Assembly: GCA_001510575.1 (NCBI GenBank)
Contig: LNGK01000005.1
Coordinates: forward strand, 1,449,095-1,513,094
DNA: 64,000 nt
Source of the DNA: Knoxdaviesia capensis
Lineage: Eukaryota > Ascomycota > Sordariomycetes > Microascales > Gondwanamycetaceae
Direction: 5' to 3'
Shown: piece by piece, positions 25,457 through 38,488 of the stretch
Layout of the letters: the number at the start of each line of letters is the position of its first letter
Numbering within the stretch: the stretch's first letter is position 1
Program-made: the position numbers and the translations under genes
Notes under the pieces: model-generated
Told to the model about the DNA's origin: nothing
Seen by the model: the letters and a program-made list of their open reading frames with translations, nothing else
Database searches by the model: none

Positions 25457-28400
25457 TCACACCCCGCTGCTCTGCCGAATCGTCTTGTCCAACTCAAGCA
25501 GCAGCGGCCCCATCGGCTGATCCATGCGCACCGCCGCCGCCGACTCCAGCCGCCGCCACGGCGACGCCGGGCCCGAGCTTGACCCCGGCTCGCCGCCGCC
25601 GCCCGCCAGCGCCGCCGCCGCCGCCGCCACCACCTGCCCGCCGGTGGCCGGCACCCCCCACACGCGCCGGAACGCCACGTTGAACACCTCGGCCGGATCC
25701 ATAGCCCGCTCGTCCGTGTCCATGCGCTTCACGTGCCACCAGCCGTGCGCCGAGTGCGTCTGCGCGCGGATGCCAATCGTCACCACCCGCGCCTCCGCCT
25801 GCGCCGCCGCCGCCGCCGCCAGCCGGTACGTCAGCGTCGCCGCCGCCAGCCCCTGCATCGCAATGTCGACCCGCCCCTTGCCGCGCCGCGTCTGCTCGTC
25901 CCACATCCGCTCAATCTGCTCCAGCGTCGCCATCAGGTCGACCGTCACCGGCAGCATCAGCGCCACCATGCTCAGCCCGTCGTTGTCCGCGTTGATCACC
26001 GACGTAAGAATGTGCTTGATCCGCAGGTGCGGGTTGCCCTGCTGCATCTTAACAGCAATCTCCGGCCGCGAGAGGTCTAGCGTGATCGTCCACCGCTTGC
26101 TCGCAGCGGATTCGGCCGCCGCCGGTGTGCCTGCCGAGGAGGGCGCCGCCGCCGCCGCTGTGGTGTTGGGCTTTGTGCCGCTCGCATACGAGAACACCAC
26201 CTGCTGCAGCGTCACCGACTCGCACTTGACAAAGTCGCGCGCAGAGTGCATCGCCTCCAGAAACTCCACCAGCCGGTCGATCGCCTGCACGCGCTGCTTG
26301 ATGAAGTCGAAGATCGGCATCGTCACCCGGTGCTGCAGCCGGATGCGGAACGCCCCCATCTTCGCGTTGTACTCCACGTCGCGGTCAATGTGCGCCTGCA
26401 GGAACGCGAACTTGCGGCGGTTGGCCACCGGCAGGATTATGTCGCTAACAAATCCCTGCCCGTTGCCGGTGTTGTTGGCTTTCCGCCGCGCCGCCGCCGA
26501 CGATGCCCCGCCAGCTCCGGCGTCCGGCACATATTCCGACGCCAGGTTGGCGGCAATCAGCTGCGATGGGATTCCGCGAGGCTTGATCTCCACGTAGCCC
26601 TTGGCCCACGAGAGACGCGCTCGTCTCTTGGCCGGAATCGCCTTAGGGGTTCCAGCCATAGCATCCTTCCCGTCGCGGTTGAAGGCCCGCGATGCCACCA
26701 GACTGCCTGGTAGACGGCCACCGTTTGCATGCACCGCTGTATCGCCCTTAGACTGCTTCTTGGAGATACCGACCGCCGGCAGAAGGTCATCGTACCGGAT
26801 AAACAGCGACGGAATCCGGACACCAATAGGAAGCCCGAAGTTGGTCGACGGCTTTCTCATGAACTCCAGCTCGTTTTGCTTAAGTTCGTTGGAGACCATC
26901 AGCTGCGAAACCATCGACGTGTAGAGAATCGTGATCCGCGTCCAGAACTCCTTGGTCATCGGCGGCTGTCCGAGCTCGATCGGGAGTCTGATGTACGAGC
27001 CGACCTGTTGGAACTTCGACCCGTCTTTACCGGGAAGTCTGAGGAGAAAGCAAAAAAGGTGCCGGGTGAGTATAACGCACAACAAGAGCTACGACAGGGG
27101 GGCACGGATATTGAGAATCACTTACAGTCGGACAATCCACCACGAATCCCCTTGCATCGACATGAGCAAAAGCAGCGCCCAGTCCGACCCCACATCGGGC
27201 CGCTGGAAGCACAACGGCGCAAACGAATCACGCACCGCAAAGAGAGTGCGCACGTCGTCGTTGGAGAGAGAGCACTTGGCGCGGAACCATCCCGAGCTGG
27301 CGCTGATGCGCACCGCCTCGTCCGTAAACGAGTTCGACCGCACCCCCTCCAGCACCGCCGCGCAGTCGGCCGCCAGGTCTTTCGACCGGCTCAGCACCTT
27401 CTCGCCCTGCAGCGACGCCCGCGAGTGCGGCTCCAGGGACGACGCGCCCGACTTGGTCTCGATGCGCATCGTCGTCTTCTCGGTTGTGGTCACCTGCATG
27501 CGCAGGTACGACTGGCTGGGATCTGTGGAAGAGATATGCAGCTTAAGGGACAGCTCTTTCTTAGCGAACCGCGGTGCCAGCATCAGCTTCGTCCATGTGG
27601 TTCGGAGGATATGCTCGACATGGCGACCCGTCACGGCTTTCAGAAGCTTATCTGCCGAGAGGTTGTCGTGGTCGAATGCGATATCAACGTCTGGGACTCG
27701 CTTTCCGTCACGGTACCACAGCGCCACGAGACGGCTTCTTGCGGTAGGATCCGGATTGCCTGTCCGGCTCTTGCCACTGTTGACGGCAACCAACACCCAG
27801 TGCTTGGGGGTACCCGGCGGTGTCCGGTTGGTCCAGTACTGGATGCAGAGCGCGCGGTCGACGCGCTCAACGCCGATGCTGCCGAACCACGACGATGCCT
27901 GCAGCTCTCTCGCCTGGCGCATGAGCTCGCCGATCTTGGTGGTGAGGACGTATTCGTGTAACAAGTTGTAGCAGCCGTGAAGGCCGTCGCGTTGAAGAGC
28001 CGCGTTGACGAGGTGTTCGAGGTGATTATACAACGGCTCGGAAATCTCCGCCGCGGCGGGAGAAAAGGCCAGGCGGAAATCCACAAACCAGAACTGCTTC
28101 TCAGGATCTTCGTCTGCGATTGTCAAATCGACCTCGAACTCCCCGCGAACTTTGAAGGTCACGCGACCGGACTGGATAGAGTAGTCGCGGAAGTGGTAGG
28201 GGACCTTTTCGAATTCGTCAAGATTGAGGCGGATCGAGAGAAGGGTGTTCATTTCGTCGAGCCATTTTAGTTGTTGTTCTTCGGTTAACGGCGGCGGCTC
28301 GATGTAGTGTAGCTATGAAGATGGGAGTCGTGTTAATATTACCATGTGAAAGAAGAGATATACTGCACAGAAAAAGGACCTACCCCAGGCATGTACGAGG

Positions 28401-29085
28401 CCTCTCCTTTTGAAAGAACATGTAGCGCAGTCTTGATGTCCGGACTGGGCAGTCTCGCAAAGGTAAGATCCCGCTTCAGGTTGATGAACTGGTCCAGGCG
28501 CATGTCGTATTCGAGGAATTGCTCGTTCAAGAAGGCTTTGAGGTCGATCAGCTTGCTGATGTTCCGGCTGTTGTCACACCAGTCCGCCATCACCGCAACT
28601 TTGGTCCATTTGCCGTGCGCGATCTGGGCCCACTGAAGCAGCGCAACCTTCTTGGAAACACTCTCGTTCGACGTGTCAAATTCCTCCTTGCCGTCTTTTG
28701 CCACGAGAGCCAGAGTCGCATTCCCGTTTGCGCCACCCGATTGAAGCGACGGCGGCAACGGCATTCGCGCAAGCTGCTTGATCTTGTCTTGTAGCGAGTT
28801 GTGGGTTTGTTGGGCGAGTCGCGTTAGGATCAGCTTCATCGGAATGAAGCCTTCGGTGATGTGCACTATCTCGTCCGGGAGGTCGTTCATTCGTCGCATC
28901 TTCTGCTTGGTTTCGCCGCCATCTTGGCCTGCCGGCACCGGGTTCGCCGCACCGTCGAGGGCCTGCATCTTGAGCGTCTTCGCATCGGCTACTGTTCCGT
29001 TCGTGCCGTTTGCGCCGCGATCTCGATCATGATTCGTGTGCGCTCCGTTCGCAGAGCCGTTCTCCATCTCCACAACTCCAGGCAT
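25457..29085 (-). CDS. med14: Mediator complex subunit 14 (Rgr1/MED14)
   Basis: Backbone subunit of the Mediator complex, which links head, middle and tail modules and bridges transcription factors with RNA polymerase II. The model has three exons on the - strand, 29085-28384, 28312-27126 and 27038-25457, giving 1156 residues, within the usual range of fungal MED14. The conserved N-terminal MED14 block starts around residue 67 (NDLPDEIVHITEGFIPMKL) and continues through a helix-rich segment. An acidic to neutral N-terminal extension of about 65 residues, rich in Asn and Gly, precedes it. Both introns have GTAGGT or GTAAGT donors, and the frames close exactly. The last exon contains Ala-rich low-complexity stretches from GCC repeats. 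The ATG chosen at 29085 is the first in frame. Confidence 0.88.
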
Positions 29086-31620
29086 CAACCGGAATATTCA
29101 AGGGAGGTTGATAAGGTTGGTAATAAAGGGGAATGAAAGGTAGTAGAAGAAGAAGAAAGGGGAGTCAAAGATATGTGTGTGAGGGAGTTATGAGGTCGAG
29201 GGAGGGTAAAGGATAGGAGAGGAGTCTGGGGTTGAGAATATTGTCGGTGTCTATGGTTCAAGGCTACTCAACGTCGGCCAAACCCGAGTTCAGGACGAGA
29301 GAGAGGGTGTCCGTATTAATTCGCTTCGAAGACACGTGAAAGGTCCGCTGTTCCTCGAGCACGTTTACTGCACTCTCAAAACCACCATTGCCAGGTAACG
29401 CGCGCCGCAACCTCCGCAACGGTCCCGCGAATCCGAATCAACGACCGGTCCACCGAGAGCAGTAAGCACACACGAGTCCCGGATCCTAGTGGAGGATCTC
29501 GATCGCAGCGACCCGGATGAATGGCCGTTCTCGTCGGGTGGAAAGGTAGCGCGCGACAGCTGACCGGAGTGTCGAAGCCGGAGATCGGGAACCAGGCAAG
29601 TCGAGAGCCGATACCGCGCCGAGGAGAGAGAGGTTTCGATAGCCGGGACAGGTTCGAGGACTGGAAGTCGAGGGTCGGGGAGATGAAATCCCCGAAGGAC
29701 GGACGATAAAACGCTAGATGACAGATGACGACAGGCGTTTCGGGATGAAAGGGCACTCGATCGCAGAACCGCCGACGCGATTCTCACGTTCTCACACTTT
29801 TTTCTCTCTCGTTACTAGCCGTCCACGCTGTGAAATGCAGAAGAATGAAAGCGTGGGAATGCACAGATATACGAACAGGATGAACGATATTGTGGCTTTT
29901 AAGGAAAGGAAGAAAAAACCACGAGGGCAAAAGAGGAAATGCAGGAAGGGGAGGACTGCTAATGATGGAGAAGATAAAAAAACAATATGGGGTAAACGCT
30001 TTTGATTAGGGATAACTCACAACCCGAGCCAGAAGTCGAAGTTCAGCGTGCCACAAGCAACTTTTTTTCATTAACATTTACATATGGATGACTAATACGC
30101 TATGGACTACCATAACAGTAGAATCAATTTTTATAGGGTATTATTGATTTATCATATCAAATTAACTTAATAAATAATATTAAGTACTATAAATATTATA
30201 TACACTGTGTAGTGTATATATATTCTGAGCTTCTTAAAACGGCTTTTCCCTCTTCTAAATCCACTGTAAATAGCTTAGACCCTAACACAACCCTAGATCC
30301 TCACTCGGATTCCCTAAAGGCTGACTGACTTCAAGTTACTTTCTGGAAATGAGTAAAACCTCTGGGAAGGGCCATAAAATCAAGAGTTCAGATCCCATGG
30401 CAAACAGTGGTGGGGGATATGGTTTGTGCACTCATACGCCACTTGCGGATATACACATGCAATAGGTCCCTGAGTAGCCGCGCGCAAGCGCAGCCAAATT
30501 GGATATCCCCTCCCGCCACATGTGCGACCACGCCGGTGTCCTGCTCCCATCATACACAGTAAATCCCATTAATTTGTGCTAAGCATTCTTTGATAAAGGT
30601 GGCCCCGAGTGTCGTCCCTACCGCCTCAGGTCGACTATATCGAACCCGGGGCTAACACTCGGTGAAGAGACCACACATCCCACCTCTCACTTACAACCAA
30701 ATAGTAACACCGACAGACGACAGATCTCCGCAACATTTGTCTTTGTACTACCTGCAACCATGTGAGCAACACACACACACACACTCTCTCTCTCTGCTTC
30801 ACTCTGAGGGACAGTTCAGGTGACCCTCACTCAGGAAAGAGAAGAGACCGAGACGAAAAAAAGCTGCGTATTAATTTCATCTTTCCAAACTGTCCCACGA
30901 GCATAACCCCCCAATCAACCAACAGTGCCATCATTGCTTTTCTCTCGTTTTCTGGTTCTTTCTCTTGAGTAATCTAGATTCTTCCACCTCTCCAAACCCC
31001 AGGCCGGTCAGCCCTATTGAGCGACAAAAAGAGACCTAGTTAGCGGTATCCTAACCACCCCCACCACACCCCCTGAGTATATGTCTGCATCAAGCTGCGA
31101 ATCTGAGGGGCAAGTGAATCTTGACAACGGCAGTATACTTTCATGAAAACTGCGCGTGCTTGAGATCCGAGAAGCCAAATTGCCTGGTAGGGTGATGTGA
31201 TGGGATCACCAGACAAGAAGTTGTCGCCCCCCGGCCGCCACTTGTGTTCATCTCAAGCCTCGACTTCAACTGGACGGAAGAACAACGTAACTGGTCATTG
31301 AATTGTCCAAAAAAGCAGAACTTTGCCAACGTCAACATGAAAAAAAAAAGAAGTGTTGTGATATGAGAATAAGTTCTTCCCCCCTTATCTAACATCCATT
31401 GCCATGAACAGGAGAGTATAAAATAAAAACCAGGAGCAAAAACAAGGCATCACACAAGGCCAAGGGGAAAAAAAAGAGGGAGTAATCATTGAAAAAAAAA
31501 ATGAAATGACATGAAAAAGAAGTAAAGGCGTGTCACGTCATTAAAAAGGAGTGAATCTGCCAGGCACTGGGAACCGGACAGTGGTTTGAGAGTTGGCTCG
31601 AACTGATACACATAGTTCAC
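29086..31620. other. Intergenic region upstream of MED14, with an AT-rich patch
   Basis: No gene is seen. The part next to MED14 (about 29086-29350) should be its promoter and leader. A sharply A+T-rich patch occupies about 30060-30250, unlike the roughly 50% G+C surroundings, and contains the palindrome at 30197-30220. Words of the CCCTAA type lie at about 30282-30300. An 8-base inverted repeat bounds 30605-30663. CA and CT repeats occur at about 30768-30795. The last few hundred bases are A-rich and probably belong to the 3' region of the G6PD gene. Confidence 0.55.
30197..30220. repeat. Perfect 10-bp palindrome with 4-base loop
   Basis: Arms TATATACACT and AGTGTATATA enclose the loop GTGT. 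It sits in the A+T-rich patch and could form a hairpin or be a binding site for a dimeric protein. No function can be assigned. Confidence 0.8.
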
Positions 31621-34007
31621 TTACAACTTCTTCGGCGGCTGAGCCGACGTAGTGGGCCACTGGTAGCCCGAAGGGTCGCTGAACTTGTAGCCGTACGATG
31701 AGGTGAACTCGTCAAGAACAGCGGGTCCACGGGATCCTGGAGAAGAGAAAAAAGGGAAATGTTAGCTGGAGTCGATGGAAACGCTAAAGAGCTCATCGTC
31801 ACATCAGACAAGCAAAAAGAATACTTACCGTAAGGGTACTCCATGGGGATGATCTCCTTGTGGTCATCGAGGTAGTGCAGAAGAGGAGTGAACATTCTCC
31901 AGCTGGCATCCAGCTCATCGTCACGCACAAAGTTCGAGTGGTCGCCCTTCAGGCAGTCGAGGATCAGCGACTCGTAGGCCTCGGGGATCTTGAGGTCGGA
32001 GAACCGCCGGCGGTAGGTGAGGTCAAGCTCGGTGACCACGGTCTGCATGCTAAGACCAGGCAGCTTCGAGTTCATCTTGACATAGACACTCTCGTTGGGC
32101 TGGATACGCATCACAAGCTCATTGCGGGGAATGTTCTTAAAGATTCCCGAGGTGACGTCCTTGAACTGGATTCGGATCTCGGTCTTCTGCTCGTTGAGAG
32201 CCTTGCCGGCCTTCATGATGAAGGGCACACCGTCCCACCGCTCGTTCTTGATGTAGGCAACCAACGCGCAGAAGGTGGGGCAGCGCGAGTCCTTGGGCAC
32301 GGTGTCGTCCTCCTTGTACGAGGGCTTGCTGCCGTCGAGCGAGCGGCTGTACTGGCCAATGATGACGTTCTTGGGCTCGATGGGAGGCATGGCACGGAGC
32401 ACGCGCACCTTTTCGTCGCGGATGTCCTCGGCCGAGAACGAGATGGGGCGCTCCATGGCGAGCAGGGTCAGCACCTGCAGCAAGTGGTTCTGCATGACAT
32501 CGCGGATGATGCCGAACTCATCGAAGTATCCACCACGGCCCTCGGTACCGAAGGGCTCCTTGAAGGTGATCTGAACGTTGTCGATATGATGGCGGTTCCA
32601 GGTGGCACCGAAGAAGGCGTTTCCGAAGCGCAGGATAAGAATGTTCTTGACCATCTCCTTTCCGAGGTAGTGGTCGATTCTGTAAAGCTCATCCTCCTTC
32701 CAGTCAGGCTCCAGCGACTTCTGGAGCTCGCGGGAGCTGGCAAGATCCTTTCCGAAAGGCTTCTCGACCTATTTATCGCGCAGAACAGAAGAAATTAGTA
32801 AACAAGCTCCAGCAACTGATGGAATAAAAAAAACGTTTCGGTCCAAGCCGGGTGGATGAGATCTTTCATACAATGACACGGGCAATGCCGCGGGCGGGGT
32901 AGCAGCATCTCTTCAAGTGCTGGGACACAATTGTGAAGACGCTGGGGGGCAGAGCCATGTAGAACAGACGATGGTTCTCGGGCTTTCCAGCCTCGAGCTG
33001 CTCAAGGTGAGCAGTCAGGCCCATGAACGCCTCGTCCTTGTCGTAGGCTCCGGAAACGTAGCTGCAAAGCTTGCAGAACTCATCGAGTTGCTGTTCGATC
33101 TCCTTGGTAGGGGTCTTCATGTAGGACTTGATGCGACGAATGTAATCGTCATAGTCCATCTTGGTTCGGGCATAGCCGACGATTTTGATGCCTTTGGGGA
33201 GAAATTGGTTGCGGTACTAGAAAAAAAAACCAGGCCATGGTTAGAACAATATGAAAAAAGGACGGCCGCGCACGTCAAAAATTGGAAGCAGATTCGAGAT
33301 CGGATCGGATCTCCAAGTTTATCTGTCTTTCCGGACTCTGCTTATCGCAATTGATACAATTGCGCGTTTTGAGAACAAGGAGGGGTCGATCGAGAAAAAA
33401 AAAAGGGTGAGCGAGGTGATAACATACAAGACCAAAAAGCGCGGGGTACTATTAGAGCTTCGGTTAGCTACACTTGAACCATCATGGTGGGAACGCCAGG
33501 AAAAAATGACAGGGTCGTAAATGGGCAGACGAAATATATCCCGTCTGCGCCAAACGCATATTCGGCAGAAAATATGCAAGAAAAAAAAGAAGGGGAAACA
33601 GGGGCATTGATAGATCTCTTACAGTCTTCTTCTTCGCAAGATCTCCCGAAGCACCGAGGACAATGATGACGGTATTGTCCTTCAGCTCGAAAGCCCTATA
33701 AAAACCACGAGAACCTCGAGTTAGTAAAACCGTCTCCGACACCGGAAGCTCCTCTCGACTAACGATAGCAAAAACAGGGCAAAAGGCGCGAGGGAACTCG
33801 GAAGAAGCTGTCTTGGAGAGCAAATCAGAGCTTCCCACAAGAATGTCCTCCCGAACACTCCATGCAGGTGCATATTCGGTCGCGGTGTTACAGGTGGGGT
33901 GAATTGTGAGGGGGACTCTCGATATAACAAGAGGGATTGGGAGAAAGAGGAGAAAGAAGCCCTCTCCACCTCTCGGGAGCAACGTACGGAGCAGTGTGTT
34001 CAGCCAT
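31621..34007 (-). CDS. zwf1: Glucose-6-phosphate 1-dehydrogenase
   Basis: First enzyme of the oxidative pentose phosphate pathway. It converts glucose 6-phosphate and NADP+ to 6-phosphogluconolactone and NADPH in the cytosol. Six exons on the - strand, 34007-33988, 33695-33623, 33448-33428, 33216-32872, 32768-31829 and 31736-31621, add up to 504 residues, the normal fungal length. The NADP-binding GASGDLAKKKT is at 21-31, EKPFGKD at 155-161, and the substrate and catalytic motif RIDHYLGKE at 183-191. The C-terminus ends in QPPKKL. The third exon is only 21 nt and encodes YPALFGL, which is needed to join KKKT to YRNQF. All junctions have GT and AG ends. The first exon has only 20 nt, with donor GTACGT. 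The donor GTGGAG 18 bases downstream is a possible but weaker alternative. Confidence 0.95.
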
Positions 34008-37000
34008 GGTTTCTCGTAGGGAAGAGACTGAGCTGTTTTTGGGTGGGTGATGAGGATGTTAAATCTGAGAGACGAACGTAAAAGGTTAAACCGGCGCGAA
34101 GAAAACCCGAACTCGGCGATTTGGGTTGTACCAAAAATACGAACGACGACGAAGAAGCGAGGATATTCGGGAGGGGTTGACAAACGAACACTTGAATAAC
34201 CACGACGAAGCGTTGAGAGCAACAGACGGTCGAGGAGCAAGAAGATGGAAGATGGAGAAGAAAGGAAGAGGAGGAAAATGAACAGAAGACAGGAAGGAAA
34301 GAAGAAGAAGGGGAAGAAAAGAGGAAAGAAAGTCGACAGGAGGGGACTCAGGCTTAGAAATGGCTGATGGCGGTTTTTTTGCTTGAAGAAAAATAAATAG
34401 ATGTAACAGCAAGCTCTAGCTTAGGATTTTTGCTGTGGCGGGAGGATTCAAGCAAAAACAGTTATAGCGCAGGCCAGGCCAGAGCACGATTTTTATAGCG
34501 GGGACGCTTGAGACGGGAATTTGTTGTTCTTGTTCTTCCTGACTTTCGATAGACAACGTTGTTGTTTCTGAAGAGAGGGGTGGTGGGTGTGGAAGTTAGG
34601 ATATTTGCTCTGATTCTGCTGCACCACACAAACAGTTCTCAGGAAAAGCTTCAATTCAAAGACATAAAACACCCCCCCAGAAAATAACCGAGAAAAAACA
34701 GTCTTGGGGGAATAAGGGTCAGTCAACAGTTTTTTGCCAGGGAAGCAGCAAACATGGGAGGCCGAGACAGCGGGGCAGGAGCGATCGGGCGCCGCGAAAG
34801 AGAGAGCAACTGCCACATTTTCTTTTCCTGAGGAGCTTGGACGGGAAATTGCAGTTAGCAGCCAGGTACTTGCTAGCTACTTTGGTGGGGTGGAGGCCGG
34901 GACTCGAACATGCTACGTTGGCTGCTGCAATCTTGCTGGGATTTTCAATCTAAGACGGACTTGTAGCGCAGGTACCCTGTAAGTATCCCGGAAGTTGACG
35001 TCTTCCCCCCCCAAATCTGATGGAGCTGTTCCGACTTCATCATGATCGTGAAGACACAATATCCCACATACACATATCTTCCGGAGAAGCCAGAATTACC
35101 ACCCAAGCCAGCACTTCTACTACCTTTTCACTTTCTAATCCCTCCCAGCAAATTTTACCGGCAGAAAACCCCCATCTTCCTCATCTTCGGGGTCCGACGG
35201 CCAGAGACAGGCAGGAAATAGCAACACACATAATGTCGAAGCCGGACATTGTGGGACTAAACTCCATCATGCTCCCACGCTTAATTGGCACCGGCTGATG
35301 ATCGATGATGGCTGCTTGGGTTTTTTTTTTCGTCACCCTTACAGCTTACAGGGGCTGCCGCGAAAGAGCAGCTCTTCTGTACTCGTGCTCCCCTTAAATG
35401 CTAAAGATCGCAGCTAAGTCTCCGCAAGCCGTCATCAATTACGACATTCCATGATTGCAGCTAACTACTGATTCCAGCTAGGCCGCCGGCTTACAGTTTT
35501 CTGCTGGTTGGTTGAATGTGATAATAGGTGTAGACAGCGCAGCACGTGTCCCCTGGTCGATTCTGTTCCTCGTTCTTTGCACGGGCAGAGAGTGTGAATT
35601 CCTCATACGGGTGTGACTTGCTGCGGAGGTTTGGGGTGAGGGGAACCCACTACATATAGGAAACTGAGAGAGACAGGTCACCCCAATAAGCATCTGATAC
35701 ACCATCAAACACCAACGACGAGGACTCTGCGAACAACGACCCCACGAGACGTCGGCATCCCACCTACGTAATTTGCACACCACCGTCCACTGCAAACGTT
35801 GCTTCCTACACGCCCGTTGTTTGCTGCTGCTGGCCAAGTAACATTGCCGGTGTGGTGTTCGCCTCTCCCGGTGTTCGACTCCTTCCTTTCCGTTGGTGTC
35901 CCCGAGCCCTGGACGCCATGTCTCCTGTTCCTTGATTCTTGAGTGAGCATAAGGTTTCAGCAATACACAGGAACCCTCAAACATCGCCTAAGACTGCGGT
36001 GAGAGGACACCCGGAAGTGTTTGCCAATTTGTATCAAACCAGCCTCCAAAGTCAAGAATGTGCCACAAAAATTCCAAAACCAAGGCCACCCAAATTGGGG
36101 TCCAGCAATATACACGGGCATGATCAGAATCTGTATGGCGTCGGACTCCCGATCATCAATCGGGTTCTTTCTGGGTGTCACAGGAAAAAAAAAAACCAGA
36201 GTTGTATCGAATCTCACAGCTTTGCATGCTGTACCCTGAAAATCAAGGTCCTGAGGACCCTGCGAACGCCAACATCTTCCCAATCATCCGGTCCCCTCCC
36301 TTATTTTTGTTTCTTCTTCCTGGGTTGCCGGTAATGGCGGCGGAGGCTGAAGGTCGGCGGGATCCTACAGGATACTAGTCAATCCCATAGATGCTGGTTA
36401 GCTGCTACCTACGGACCTATTCTGCACCACTTTCCCCGATCCACCTGATATGAATCTGGCAGAATTGACTGATTCGGCCTTCCATCTGCCCAGCACCTCG
36501 TTTGCGAAGAAGCCGGGCTTTCCATGGTATCAATCTGTCGGCGTCCGTCCAATGGATCCGCCAAGCTATGTTTCTTCCTCTTTTCGTTCTCTCGTGTCTT
36601 TCCTCTTTCCATTTAGTCACTTTCCCTCTCGCCCTCTCACTTGTCCGACTCCCTCCCGGACTTTCAAATCAGGGTCTAATCGTCTTTGCACATGGTTTCA
36701 CCTCCGAACTCGTCCTTCAAAGTGCAAAATCCCCGCTAAGAGTCACATTGCGTCCGCCGTTAGTAGTCCTTCTAGCTTTTCCCTTTGTAGATTGTCCGTA
36801 TATGAGTTTATGTATACGCCGCGCAACTTCTGGGGGGAGCTGGAAGTCCAGTCCTGGTGCTTCTTCTCCTCGGCGATCGTATATCCTGATTCAGATTTGG
36901 TGAGATCCTTGGCCTCAGATTGTTTTGACAAAAAGGCGCACCTGAAGGAATGCTCAGGATAGCAGAATATTCCCGAAATACGGCATATTAGGGCCAACGA

Positions 37001-38488
37001 GCAAAATTGAGAAGACCAAAACAACCCTCGATCTGCTTTGAGCTAGCCAAGGTGTCATAGATGAGGACAAGACACCAGGTCCTGGGCCCCTAATTCCCCC
37101 CCCCCTGCCACCTGTCCATCGGCCGCGGCAGATATATGTTGCAGCCATGTTTTGGACGCTGGAGCTACCCCTCCTCTCCCGTTCGCTCACCCTCTTTTTC
37201 GTCTGGTATCCACGAACTGCAGAAGCTTGTCCAATCCGCACGCCTTTTTCCGGTCCGTCGCCACCTGTGCACATAACAGTCTCACCAGTCTCATGGGGCT
37301 GGAACTCTTCTCCGAATAAGCCATATCCGGTCCAGCCGATACTGCTTCGGCCGTACCTGCAAATACCGTTAGAGCAAGGTGGCCGAGCTCCGAGTCTGTG
37401 TGTAAGTGCACCTCGCTCTCGTGTTTGTTCCAGCTTCAACCGACTGCAAAACCAACGCTTTCTCCCTGGCTATTACTGAGTGTTTTTGGCCTGGGGCGAT
37501 CCTGTGTGGTGCTGAAATTTTCGTAACCCCTCCACCCTCCACGGACAATCCAGCCTCTTGCCCCTCCGTTCCTCGCAAGCTAGATACTTCTTATTTCTTC
37601 CGGACAAGGGTCAGCCATGCCGTCACTTACCGAGCACAGGCCATCTTTTTCGGACTTCGTCACAATCCCACCTTCCGTGATTTCTGGTTTCTCAATTCAC
37701 GGAGAAGACACGTACCTGCGTAAATACTCTCAACATTCATGGGCAACTTCCCTAATCAAGTGTGCAAGGTGAGTCTTACTAAATGGCTACTCTAGCCACT
37801 CTATAACTGAGGCAAAGTCCATGAGAGCTTCACCACAAATATCAGTTGAGGGAAAGGATCTCATAAAGAGTCCTCTTCTTGTCTTCTGAACATCTCTATA
37901 AGCGAAGGGGGGCATTTTGGCGTGTTGCTGAAGCAAATGTGAATATCCAAGTTCGTGATTTTGCACCCCAAGCGAGCCAATCCCATCAGAGAACGGAGGC
38001 CAGGAGAAATCTGTTGCACAATCACATTTATTATCATGTGACTATACACGTGGTGATACCTGACCAATCAACCAGTCTCCACAATTATGGCCACAAGATT
38101 TTTTTTCCTTTTTGGCCTGCACACAAAACACCGCCTACAACCATTTTCCGGCTTTTCAAGCCTGCACGTGACAGAGCCCTAAACACTGCCAAAATTTTAG
38201 TGGCTCTCACTCAACCGCCGTACACATATCGCAACGCAAAACATCCACTCTCCATATACAATCACGACAAAAGATCAAACACAGAGTTAAAGAGAGAGAG
38301 ACGTCTCCCCAAAGCCGACAACAAACAACACAGCAGGTACATCAATCTTTCTTTTCGACAAAGACAACACCGTCTGCTTTTTCTCTTTCTTTCTTTTCTT
38401 CCTCCTCAACTCTAACCATCACAACCACCTTTTTTTTCTCGTTTCTAGACACTCATCCATTTCGCGTTGAGTATCACACTCTGTCAAA
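34008..38488. other. Divergent intergenic region G6PD/eL33
   Basis: About 4.5 kb between two divergently transcribed genes, so it holds both promoters. The first about 400 bases are A/G-rich on the + strand, which is a C/T-rich leader for the G6PD gene on the other strand. From about 38340 the + strand is C/T-rich before the eL33 start. No protein or RNA gene is supported between. Short words ending in GCAGCTAA recur three times within 35411-35480. E-boxes lie at 38047-38052 and 38165-38170. Confidence 0.55.
38165..38183 (+). promoter_or_regulatory. CACGTG E-box next to CCCTAAA telobox (eL33 promoter)
   Basis: CACGTGA at 38165-38171 is followed six bases later by CCCTAAA at 38177-38183, about 310 bases before the eL33 start codon. 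In Candida albicans ribosomal protein genes are driven by Tbf1, which binds TTAGGG/AACCCTAA-type sites, together with Cbf1, which binds CACGTG. The pair fits that logic. A second CACGTG is at 38047-38052. The assignment to these factors is inference. Confidence 0.5.

Noticed and set aside
34860..34990. tRNA-like sequence on the - strand with GTTCGAGTCCCGG, which resembles a B box
   Set aside because: The bases before the loop cannot pair with CCCGG to make a T-stem, and no matching acceptor arm was found. At most it is a decayed tRNA or SINE piece.
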